From Pedobacter ghigonis (lineage in GTDB: Bacteria > Bacteroidota > Bacteroidia > Sphingobacteriales > Sphingobacteriaceae): a stretch of 64,000 nucleotides of DNA. Both the position numbers and the translations under genes were made by a program. The stretch's first letter is position 1. Each line of letters begins with the position of its first letter. The notes under the pieces were generated by a model. The model was not told the DNA's origin. It saw nothing but the letters and a program-made list of their open reading frames with translations, and did not search any database. The stretch spans positions 62,001 to 126,000 of the forward strand of contig NZ_CAESCM010000014.1 in the NCBI RefSeq assembly GCF_903166585.1, written 5' to 3'. Shown here one piece after another: positions 45,601 through 52,886 of this stretch.

Positions 45601-45979
45601 TACCAACATGAGTACCGCCTTGTTAGACCGTTGGGGAGCTGTAGGCGATGTGGCACTTTTCCCAGCTGCTGCTACTGTTAACGATCCATCGTACGGAAAC
45701 TTAACTTCATCTGATGTTAACTGGGGCGATGCTTCTTACTTAAAATTGAAAACGGTTAGCTTAAACTATACCTTCCCTAAAGCTTTGGCCAGCAAGTTAA
45801 AATTGTCTAACCTGAGTGTTTACGTGCAGGGACAAAACCTTTACACCTGGGCCAAACAGAAATACACTTACGATCCTGAAACTACATTGCCTGGTACAGG
45901 GCCTGGTTTGGGTACGGGCCAGTTCATAGCCTTCCCGCAGGTACGTACTATTGTATTCGGTTTAAACTGTTCATTTTAA
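42620..45979 (+). CDS. SusC-like TonB-dependent receptor with STN signalling domain
   Basis: 1119 residues. The long start (MNIYPFYQGRHLACLPKK) is kept because STN-type SusC proteins usually have this pre-signal extension. An STN domain follows (~50-120, ITVDQVFKEIEKQTNYRVLY), then a carboxypeptidase-like domain, the plug (MNIRGAYTG, VIDGVPF, ILKDADATAIYGSRGSNGVV) and a large barrel ending VFGLNCSF. It imports an unknown ligand with the SusD partner 10 bp downstream and signals to the FecR/ECF pair. Confidence 0.95.
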   Translation: MNIYPFYQGRHLACLPKKILFIMKLTIIIMTTLLMHVSASSFSQKLTYAAKNITVDQVFKEIEKQTNYRVLYATSTLNDAAKVSVNFKNTPLKDAIEYLLKDQQLTYNIEQNTVLIKKQERSFIDKIASVFTSSRFNGRIVDENNSPLVGATITVKGSKKYTVSGSTGSFVLDLEENDVLVISYIGYETKELKITRGLLQSGVASLLDIKLSPAASSLDQVQIIGYGSTTKRNNTGAVSSITAEEIGKQTVENPLLALQGRIAGVQITQDNGLPGAGARMNIRGAYTGISNAGYIPLYVIDGVPFTLFNGAQPATDNLNANGVSAANGGVSPFSIIAPEDVERIDILKDADATAIYGSRGSNGVVLITTKKGSKGKTAFNFNVNSGVSNVANYIPMMNTQEYLATRRAAFARSGVTPTAANALDLTVWDQNAYTDWQKYFIGHTGHTTNATGSVSGGNAQNSFLFSSTYRKQSTVFEGDFGATTFSSRLNAGHKSTDGRFNIDGSVNYTYMKNLLPSTDLSTIYNLAPNYPLYNANGSVNWTATSPLSYNPKTTNAQTTNLFTNVNLSYRIIDGLVVKANLGYTSTRLKQQQISPASSQNPATAQVSSLRYTDNDNNNYIIEPQAVYTTKIGEGNLEALIGTTFQRTKATGIFLTGTGYNNENLINSLAGASAVVTSYNADAVYSYTAFFSRLNYNWQGKYIVDGTYRRDGSSRFGGNNKFGDFGAVGASWIFTQEDFMKDLGFLSFGKLRASYGITGNDQIPNYGYLSLYSSTGSNYNYDGTSTYIPSSIQNPDLKWETNKKLDIALELGFLNDRILLKADYYRNRVSNLLNFITIPSQTGSTGYTANLDATVQTKGFEFELNTINVIAGDFKWTTNLNLTISRNKLLDFNNLANTSYASSYIIGQPTDIRKFYNYTGVNPATGLPTYADLNGDGSISFAGDRYVGYYGHPYFAGMNNSLGYKGFALDFMFQYNHRYGVLNSTLSSSPAGFNYTNMSTALLDRWGAVGDVALFPAAATVNDPSYGNLTSSDVNWGDASYLKLKTVSLNYTFPKALASKLKLSNLSVYVQGQNLYTWAKQKYTYDPETTLPGTGPGLGTGQFIAFPQVRTIVFGLNCSF

Positions 45980-45989
45980 TCAAGGAATC

Positions 45990-47378
45990 ATGAAAATTAA
46001 CTATATGTTTTTCAAAAAAATAATGGCATTAGGCTTGGTTTTAATGGCATTGTCGTCATGTAAAAAGTTTGTTGAAGCCGATTTGGCTAGCAACCTAATT
46101 GCTAAAGAAGATGCTTTCACCACTGATAATTCAGCAACCAGTGCCACCTTATCACTTTATTCGTACTATTCAACTGTTGATAACTTACGCTATGCTACCT
46201 GGTTAGGCGGTTTATTGGCCGACGAGTTGCAGAACACCACATCAACTGCTGATCTTATCCAGTTTTCGCAAAATGTGGTCGTACCAACCAATAATGTGGC
46301 TACAGGTAACGTTTGGGGATATTCTTATCAAACCATCAGGTATTGCAACCTGATTTTGGATGGTATCGGCCGCTCTACCGGAATGACTACTCCAGTGAAA
46401 AACCAGTTAAGTGGTGAAGCTAAATTTTTCAGGGCTTTAATGTACTTTAACCTGGTGAACTTCTACGGTGGCGTGCCCATTACTTCAGAAATCACAGAGC
46501 TGGATAATGCATTTAAACCAAGGGCTACAGCTGCCGAAGTTTACGCACAGGTTCTCAGCGATTTAAAAGATGCGCAAAACCTGTTGCCTGCCACCTACGC
46601 AGGTAGTGCTGCTTTAAAGGTTAGGGTAAATAAATGGGCAGCAACTGCACTGCTGGCTAAAGTTTATCTGTATAATAAGGAGTATGCAAATGCCGAAGCC
46701 GAAGCTACCAAAGTAATTGGTTCGGGTACCTACAACATGGCTACTTTGTCCAATGCTTTTATTAATACCAGCAGCGAAACCATTTTGCAGCTATCTACAC
46801 TTTTTGGTGCATCGGCTTTCAGTACTTACCGTACAGCCAGTTCTACAGCTACTGTGGCACCTCCTGCTTATGTATTGTACAACAACTTTACCAAAGATTT
46901 TGAGCTAAACGATAACCGTAAAACCTCGTGGATCGATTCGACCACTTTTAACGCAGTTAAATATTACCGGATCAATAAATACAAGGTACAAGCGGCCACA
47001 GCGGCTACTTTGGGTAACGAATATACCGTGTTGTTACGTTTGAGCGAACAATACCTGATCAGGGCAGAAGCCAGGGCACAGCAATCGAATATCGGCGGTG
47101 CGCAGGATGATATCAATGTAATCCGCACCCGCGCAGGTTTGGGCAATACCACTGCTGCAACGCAAAGCACCCTTTTAACCGCCATTGCCAAAGAACGGAA
47201 ACTCGAACTTTTTGGCGAATACGGAAACCGTTGGTTCGATTTAAAGCGTACCGGAACTGCTGATGCAGTATTAGGTGCCTTAAAACCAACCTGGAAAACC
47301 ACAGCGCAGTTATTGCCAATCTCAGCAGATCAGATTTTATTAAACAACAAACTGACCCAAAACCCGGGTTATAACTAA
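45990..47378 (+). CDS. SusD/RagB-family outer-membrane lipoprotein
   Basis: 462 residues. Signal peptide with lipobox LSSCKK; TPR-like helices and the SusD core (AKFFRALMYFNLVNFYGGVP) and the C-terminal pattern RKLELFGEYGNRWFDLKRTG. It forms the ligand-capturing lid on the SusC barrel encoded upstream. Confidence 0.94.
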   Translation: MKINYMFFKKIMALGLVLMALSSCKKFVEADLASNLIAKEDAFTTDNSATSATLSLYSYYSTVDNLRYATWLGGLLADELQNTTSTADLIQFSQNVVVPTNNVATGNVWGYSYQTIRYCNLILDGIGRSTGMTTPVKNQLSGEAKFFRALMYFNLVNFYGGVPITSEITELDNAFKPRATAAEVYAQVLSDLKDAQNLLPATYAGSAALKVRVNKWAATALLAKVYLYNKEYANAEAEATKVIGSGTYNMATLSNAFINTSSETILQLSTLFGASAFSTYRTASSTATVAPPAYVLYNNFTKDFELNDNRKTSWIDSTTFNAVKYYRINKYKVQAATAATLGNEYTVLLRLSEQYLIRAEARAQQSNIGGAQDDINVIRTRAGLGNTTAATQSTLLTAIAKERKLELFGEYGNRWFDLKRTGTADAVLGALKPTWKTTAQLLPISADQILLNNKLTQNPGYN

Positions 47379-47456
47379 CTAATTTAAATTCAGGCTACCC
47401 GGAATTTAAATTTCAGGTAGCCTGATGTTTTCATAAAAAATAAAATATAAAGCGAT

Positions 47457-48947
47457 ATGAAATTATTAAAAACCGCCTGCTCGATACTCTTATCGGTAGT
47501 TGCCATCAATGCAGCACAGGCGCAAAACAGCAAACCGGCTGATACCCTGGTTCAATATCTGAACAAACTGGTAGCATCTAAAGATTCGGCTGATAAAATA
47601 GTATTGAGGGCCAGATTAGCAGATTTATCGGGGGCTAAAACTGAAAAGGAAGTGCTAACAGCCGCCAATTATTATTACCGTATTGGCGATACCAAGAAAT
47701 CGGAAGCGATTTATGGCGATATCGCTACCCGTTTTCCATTGGGTACGCAAGCCAGAAGTGCAGCTTCTAAAGATTTTTACCAGCTTAAAACAGCTGCCGA
47801 AGCTGAAGCGGCTTACAAAGCCTGGGTTAAAAAGTTTCCGCCAACCATGTACGAAAATACCAAGGTAGACGACCGCCTGGCTTACGATTATGTTAGGGCG
47901 ATGTTAGCCGGAAAGTTTGCCGCTGAAAAAAACGTAGCCAAAGCAAACGAATACGCCAACATGCTTGAAGTTGATTTCTGGAAAGGCAATGCTTACTCGG
48001 GGATTACCAATGCCTTTTATAAAAATGGCGATTTGGCTAACGCCGAAATTTACGCCAAAAAAGGAATGGATAATGCTTTTTCTTATGTAGATGGAAAAAA
48101 AGGAAACGAGAACTGGGCTAAGTTTTCGGCTTCGGGTTATCCGGGCTTAACCAGTACTTATGCCAATATTTTATTCGAAAGAAAAAAGTATACCGAGGCT
48201 TTGAAGTATTCGGAAATGGCCTATAAAAAATCGACAAGCTTAAGTCCAGGCTTAAACTATCGTTATGCCCAGATTTTAATGGGGTTGAACAAAAATCAGG
48301 AAGCATACGATAAGCTGGAAGAAGTAGTTAAAGCAGGTAAAGCTACACCGGAAATGGCTGCCGATTTTAAAAAGCTTTATGTAAAAGTAAAGGGTAATGA
48401 AAGTGGTTTCGATGCGTATGCTGCAGCCATCAGGAAGGCTTATTTAGAAAACCTGAGCAAACAATTAACCAAAGATATGGTAAAAGAACCTGCTGCAGGT
48501 TTCACGCTAACTGATTTAAATGGTAAACAAGTTTCTTTAGCCGATTATAAAGGTAAAATTGTAATCCTCGATTTCTGGGCTACCTGGTGCGGTCCGTGTA
48601 AAGCTTCTTTCCCGGCAATGCAAATGGCGGTAAATAAATACAAAGATGATGAAAATGTGAAGTTCCTTTTTATCCATACCTGGGAAAAAGTAGCCGATCC
48701 GGTTAAAGATGCATCCGATTACATCAAAAGCATGAAATACTCGTTCGAAGTATTGATGGATGTTAAAGATGCCGATACCAAAGTAAACAAAGTGGTAAGC
48801 AGTTACAAAGTAAACGGTATTCCAGCTAAATTTGTGATTGATGCCGCTGGAAATGTAAGGTTTAAATTAACCGGTTTTGATGGTAGCAATGAAGCCGCTG
48901 TTGATGAGCTGAGTATGATGATTGATATGGCCAAAGCCAAATCGTAA
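47457..48947 (+). CDS. TlpA-like thioredoxin-fold protein with TPR-like N-terminal half
   Basis: 496 residues. Signal peptide ending AQAQ, a helical region (about 30-340) with repeated tyrosine-rich helices such as GDTKKSEAIYGDIATRFP, then a TlpA/ResA-type thioredoxin domain with C378-x-x-C381 (ATWCGPCKASFP) and the cis-Pro stretch NGIPAKFVID. Likely a periplasmic thiol-disulfide oxidoreductase. It is the last gene of the ECF/FecR/SusCD unit. Confidence 0.9.
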   Translation: MKLLKTACSILLSVVAINAAQAQNSKPADTLVQYLNKLVASKDSADKIVLRARLADLSGAKTEKEVLTAANYYYRIGDTKKSEAIYGDIATRFPLGTQARSAASKDFYQLKTAAEAEAAYKAWVKKFPPTMYENTKVDDRLAYDYVRAMLAGKFAAEKNVAKANEYANMLEVDFWKGNAYSGITNAFYKNGDLANAEIYAKKGMDNAFSYVDGKKGNENWAKFSASGYPGLTSTYANILFERKKYTEALKYSEMAYKKSTSLSPGLNYRYAQILMGLNKNQEAYDKLEEVVKAGKATPEMAADFKKLYVKVKGNESGFDAYAAAIRKAYLENLSKQLTKDMVKEPAAGFTLTDLNGKQVSLADYKGKIVILDFWATWCGPCKASFPAMQMAVNKYKDDENVKFLFIHTWEKVADPVKDASDYIKSMKYSFEVLMDVKDADTKVNKVVSSYKVNGIPAKFVIDAAGNVRFKLTGFDGSNEAAVDELSMMIDMAKAKS

Positions 48948-48952
48948 ACTTT

Positions 48953-48990
48953 AACAAAGTCAGGCCTTTAAAGCCTGACTTTGTTGTTTA
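48953..48990 (+). terminator. Terminator of the first SusCD unit
   Basis: AACAAAGTCAGGC (48953-48965) pairs perfectly over 13 bp with GCCTGACTTTGTT (48973-48985), followed by GTTTA. It begins six bases after the TlpA-like stop. Confidence 0.85.
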
Positions 48991-49014
48991 TAAGCCTTTA
49001 GGTTGTGATCCTTG

Positions 49015-49335
49015 GCGGTTTATTTTTTACCACAAAGGCACCAAGCACACCAGGTTTGTTTTTTCGTGCTTTCTGAGTCTCTGTGGCTGTCTATTGTTTG
49101 CCACGGATGCATGGAACTCACGGAGGAGGGATTTCTTTGTGCTTTTGTGTCTTGGTTGTTTATTTTTTACCACAAAGGCGCAAAGCACACAATTTTATTT
49201 TTCCGTGCTTTCTGAGTTTCCGTGGCTGTTTGTTGTTTTGCCACGGATGCACGGAACTTACGGAAGTGCAGGATAGCACGTTTTGCGTTAAAAACGCTTT
49301 GTTATTCCACGCTCGTTTGGAAACGAGAGTGAGCT
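49015..49335. repeat. Nested palindromic repeat cluster A (two units)
   Basis: Two ~130-bp units in tandem. Each reads a-b-b'-a': CCACAAAGGC(A/G)C-type, TTTCCGTGCTTTCTGAG-type, GCCACGGATGCACGGAA-type, and CTTTGTGCTTTTGTGTCTTG-type; the second unit lacks its a' arm. The cluster ends with GCGTTAAAAACGC and CTCGTTTGGAAACGAG hairpins (about 49286-49327). Fills the 48991-49415 gap together with flanking direct repeats. No gene here; open frames at 49012-49412 are repeat-derived. Confidence 0.8.
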
Positions 49336-49415
49336 TAACTTTGTTGTTTACAATACCTCAGGTTGTCATCCTGAGTCTGTCGAAGGACGTTCTTATACCA
49401 AACAGCAACTAACAA

Positions 49416-50399
49416 TTAAAACTTATCCAGCTCAGCTACAATAAATCCCAACTCATTTGCTTTAAGATCGAACTGCATCGTTTGCGCGTTGGCAATAGCC
49501 TGTTCTGCATTTCTGGCACCAGCCAATACGGTGGTGATTCCTTTTTGTAAGGTAGTCCAGCGCAATACCAGCTGTGCTAAAGTGGCCTTTTTAGCTTCGG
49601 CAATCGGGCGGATTTTTGCTAAAAAGCTTTCTACTTTTTTAAGGTCGAACTGACTGAAATACCCATTTCTGTGGTCGTCGGCTTTTAACTGGTTATTTTC
49701 GAAATATTTTCCTGATAAAAGGCCTCGCTCCATCGGACTGTAAGCCAATAAACCAATTTTGTTTTCGATGGCATAAGGCACTAATTCCTGCTCAATATCA
49801 CGGTGCAGCATACTGTAGTAAATCTGGTTAGAGGCAGGAGGATAGGTTTTACCTGCTGTTTCCATTAGCTCAACAGTAGCGTTGGATAAACCTGCTGCGC
49901 GTATTTTTCCGGCTTTAATCAACGCTTCCATGGCTTCCATTGTTTCATCGATTGGGGTAGTGGCATCGGGCCAGTGTTGTTGTAGCAGATCAATGTAATC
50001 GGTTTTCAATCGTTTAAGCGATTCTTCTACTTCTTTGATGATGTTCGCCTTTGAAGAGAATTTATAAATGGGAAGGGTTTTACTAGCTTCCTGCATATCG
50101 AAAAAATGTTCGCCCTTTCCGTTATTACTGCCATCCCAAACCAATCCGAATTTGGTTAATAACTGTACTTTCGTTCTGTCTTTTCCTTTTAAAGCTTCTC
50201 CTATCAATTCTTCGCTAAGTCCGTAACCGTAAAAAGGCGCGGTATCTAATGTGGTAATGCCGTGGTCAATTGCTGCATGAATAGCTTCAATCGAATCTTT
50301 TTTCTCATTGCCTCCCCACATGGTGCCGCCTATTGCAAATGCCCCATAAGCTATGGTTGATAATTCGAGATCGGTATTTCCTAATTTTCTGTATTCCAT
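49416..50399 (-). CDS. Aldo/keto reductase
   Basis: 327 residues from the ATG at 50397-50399 (MEYRKLGNTDLELSTIAYG), the normal AKR start; an in-frame ATG 57 bp upstream adds a stretch unlike the family. Catalytic tetrad regions are visible: TLDTAPFYGYG (Asp, Tyr), LLTKFGL (Lys) and LLQQHWPD (His), plus the NADPH-binding LVLRWTTLQKGITTVLAGARN. It reduces an unknown carbonyl. It is flanked on both sides by palindromic repeat clusters. Confidence 0.92.
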   Translation of the reverse strand: MEYRKLGNTDLELSTIAYGAFAIGGTMWGGNEKKDSIEAIHAAIDHGITTLDTAPFYGYGLSEELIGEALKGKDRTKVQLLTKFGLVWDGSNNGKGEHFFDMQEASKTLPIYKFSSKANIIKEVEESLKRLKTDYIDLLQQHWPDATTPIDETMEAMEALIKAGKIRAAGLSNATVELMETAGKTYPPASNQIYYSMLHRDIEQELVPYAIENKIGLLAYSPMERGLLSGKYFENNQLKADDHRNGYFSQFDLKKVESFLAKIRPIAEAKKATLAQLVLRWTTLQKGITTVLAGARNAEQAIANAQTMQFDLKANELGFIVAELDKF

Positions 50400-50505
50400 T
50401 TTGATGTTGTTTTGAATTTGAAGCGACAAAATTTGGGATAAATGGGCTGTCATCAAAATAGGATGAATTATAGTTTGGTATCATTATTTTAATAGTAATG
50501 ATCAG

Positions 50506-50882
50506 CCACGGATGCACCGAACTCTCGCTGGAGGGCTTTCTTTGTACTTTTGTGTCTTGGTGGTTTATTTTTTACCACAAAGGCACCAAGCACACCAAGT
50601 ATTATTTTCCGTGTTTTCTGAGTCTCCGTGGCTGTTTGTTGTCTTGCCACGTATGCACGTAGCTCACGGAGGAGGGATTTCTTTGTGCTTTTGTGTCATG
50701 GTGGTTTATTTTTCACCACAAAGGCACCAAGCACACAAAGTATTATTTTCTGTGCTTTCTGAGTTTTCGTGGCTGTTTGTTGTTTTGCCACGGATGCACG
50801 GAGCTCGCGGAAATGCGAGATAGCACGTTTTGCGTTAAAAACGCTTTGTTATTACATGCTCGTTTGAAACGAGCGTGAGCTA
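50506..50882. repeat. Nested palindromic repeat cluster B
   Basis: Begins with a partial unit (GCCACGGATGCACCGAACTC, then TTTGTACTTTTGTGTCTTGG), a full unit (about 50575-50705), a third unit lacking its last arm, and the tail with GCGTTAAAAACGC and CTCGTTTGAAACGAG hairpins. Same order of parts as cluster A. It fills most of the 603-bp gap 50400-51002; open frames at 50512-50878 are repeat-derived. Confidence 0.8.
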
Positions 50883-50975
50883 AGTTCTTTGTGTCCTTCG
50901 TGTCTCAGTGGTTAATCTTAATAGCTAAAACCTCAGTGTTTAAGATTTATTAATATTAAGTGAATATAGGGGCGC

Positions 50976-50983
50976 TAGTTTTG
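50976..50983 (+). promoter_or_regulatory. -7 box of the second ECF sigma gene
   Basis: TAGTTTTG, a full TAnnTTTG match, 19 nt before the TTG start at 51003. It supports translation from the TTG rather than the ATG at 51051. No TTG at the -33 distance. Confidence 0.45.
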
Positions 50984-51002
50984 CTGGGTAAATTCTGCAC
51001 CC

Positions 51003-51560
51003 TTGAGTAATACACTGTTTTTATCGCTGAAAGAAGATGATCACCAGGCCATGGAGCAGATCTACCATGCTCATTGGGAATCGGTGTTCGATGCAGCCTT
51101 TAAAAGGATTGGCGATGAAGCCATAGCTCAGGATATTGTTCAGGAGATATTTATCACCCTTTGGCAAAACCGTAAAACCATCGAAATTCAGGGCGAACTT
51201 GGCGCTTACCTGCACGGTGCCGTTAAATACCGGGTAATTAATCATTTCCGCTCAGTGGCCATGCGCGACGGACATCAGACCGAATTTGCCTTTTTAATGG
51301 AAGGGAAACATACCGCGGCTGCCGATGCTGCGCTGATAATGCAAGATGCCAACAGGGAAGTGGAACAAGCATTGGCACAGCTTCCTGATCGCATGCGACT
51401 GGTTATAGCCATGAGTCGCAAAGAAGATAAAACCATTAAAGAAATTGCCAGCGAACTGGATGTTTCGGTACAAACGGTAAAAAACCAGATTACGGCAGCA
51501 ATGAAAATCTTAAGAAAAAACCTTTCGTATATTCTGTTTCTAGCCTTTTTGATTTCTTAG
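51003..51560 (+). CDS. FecI-like ECF sigma factor (TTG start)
   Basis: 185 residues if translation begins at the TTG at 51003. The next ATG (51051) would delete LSNTLFLSLKEDDHQA, which aligns with the usual first helix of FecI-like sigma factors, so TTG is preferred. Region 2 (AIAQDIVQEIFITLWQNR) and region 4 (LPDRMRLVIAMSRKED, then KEIASELDVSVQTVKNQI) are clear. It controls the second SusCD unit with the FecR-like gene downstream. Confidence 0.9.
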   Translation: MSNTLFLSLKEDDHQAMEQIYHAHWESVFDAAFKRIGDEAIAQDIVQEIFITLWQNRKTIEIQGELGAYLHGAVKYRVINHFRSVAMRDGHQTEFAFLMEGKHTAAADAALIMQDANREVEQALAQLPDRMRLVIAMSRKEDKTIKEIASELDVSVQTVKNQITAAMKILRKNLSYILFLAFLIS

Positions 51561-51563
51561 TTG

Positions 51564-51783
51564 GGTTAACTGTTTGCTACCTCTTAATAGGGTTAATTGT
51601 TTAAATCGTACAAACTGGTTAACTGCCCGATCCCAAAACAATCTTTTACTGCCAGACCTTCAATTAACCGATTAACCAGTTTCAACAGTCGACCTTTAAA
51701 GCAATTAACCGATTAAAACAATTAACCAGTTAACCTTAAGAACAGTTAACCTTTAAAAACGATAACCTTTAAACTACTTAACC
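51564..51783. repeat. GGTTAA/TTAACC array with a change of orientation
   Basis: In 220 bp there are three GGTTAA (51564, 51591, 51617) followed by seven TTAACC (51664, 51672, 51705, 51722, 51730, 51746, 51778), several inside AATTAACCGATTAA-like repeats. It occupies the gap between the sigma and anti-sigma genes. It could bind a repeat-reading protein or be decayed repeat DNA. Confidence 0.7.
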
Positions 51784-51849
51784 GAAACTTAACTTACTCA
51801 TAACGTCTTTGGTTAGTACCTTTTTGCATTTGGATTGACATCTAATCAA

Positions 51850-52794
51850 ATGACAGAAGAACAGGCAAAACAATTGCTGCAAAAATACTTAGATGGAAAC
51901 GCTGAACCTGCCGAGGCCAGACATGTAGAAGAATGGTATAACCTTTTGCAAAAGGATGCACTCGATTTACCAGCCAGCCGCAAAGCCGCTATTGGTGAAG
52001 AAATGCTGCTTAACCTCAGGGCAGCCATGAACGGGAAAGCTAAAACCCGTAAAATATTTAGTCAATCGGTTTGGTGGCGTGCCGCGGCCCTGCTGGCCAT
52101 AGTGGTATCTATTGGCCTGGCTATATGGAAACTTAACAATGCTGCACCAAATAATCCGCAGGTTGTAATCACCACCCAAGCGGGTGAGCAAAAAACAATC
52201 TTATTAAGCGATGGATCTGATATTACCTTAGGCCCCTCAGCACGTGTGGTTTATCCAAAACAGTTTGCTGCAAACAGCCGTAAAATTGCACTGGTAGAAG
52301 GAGAAGTATTTTTCTCGGTTGCCCATGAAGAAAACCGGCCATTTACGGTGCAGGTTAGATCAGGGCTCGATATTAAAGTGTTGGGTACTTCGTTCAGGGT
52401 AAGTGCTTATGCGCATCATCCAAAGGTGAAAATTACAGTGGCCACTGGTAAAGTGGCGATCAGCAAGCAACAGCTGTTACTGGGAACACTGGTAAAGGGG
52501 CAGCAGCTCGAATACAACAAGGCAAACGGACATGCAGCCATCCACCAGAGCAAACACGAAGAATATGTGAAAATCAGCTTTGATGGCGAAACACTGGCGC
52601 AAGTGGCCCGAAAAATCGGTTACATATATGGTGTCAAAGTGGTTTTAACCAATAAAACAATTGCCGGGTTAAAATGTCGTGCCAGCTTTACCAGCAAACA
52701 ACGACCTGAAGAAATTCTCGATATCCTATGCAGCCTGCATCACCTGAAGTTCAGTGCCGCTAAAAACCATAAAACATTTAAAATATATCCATAA
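51850..52794 (+). CDS. FecR-family anti-sigma factor
   Basis: 314 residues from the ATG at 51850 (MTEEQAKQLLQKYLDG), matching the paralogue at 41244; the frame also has a TTG 15 bp upstream. A membrane helix lies near 75-95, then the FecR domain (TTQAGEQKTILLSDGSDITL and FFSVAHEENRPFTV) and a C-terminal domain (LAQVARKIGYIYGVKVVL). TGCATTTG at 51825-51832 may be its -7 box. It transmits the signal from the STN receptor downstream to the sigma factor at 51003. Confidence 0.94.
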   Translation: MTEEQAKQLLQKYLDGNAEPAEARHVEEWYNLLQKDALDLPASRKAAIGEEMLLNLRAAMNGKAKTRKIFSQSVWWRAAALLAIVVSIGLAIWKLNNAAPNNPQVVITTQAGEQKTILLSDGSDITLGPSARVVYPKQFAANSRKIALVEGEVFFSVAHEENRPFTVQVRSGLDIKVLGTSFRVSAYAHHPKVKITVATGKVAISKQQLLLGTLVKGQQLEYNKANGHAAIHQSKHEEYVKISFDGETLAQVARKIGYIYGVKVVLTNKTIAGLKCRASFTSKQRPEEILDILCSLHHLKFSAAKNHKTFKIYP

Positions 52795-52886
52795 TGAATA
52801 CATAAAGCCAACAGCAGACTGGTTCGCACCGTGTTCGGACCAGGAATAAATTAAAGCACTTTTTAAACATACAAGCAATCAAACAA

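Noticed and set aside
49012..49412. Overlapping short plus-strand frames
   Set aside because: They follow the palindromic repeat cluster and give similar low-complexity products in several frames, as at 50512-50878.
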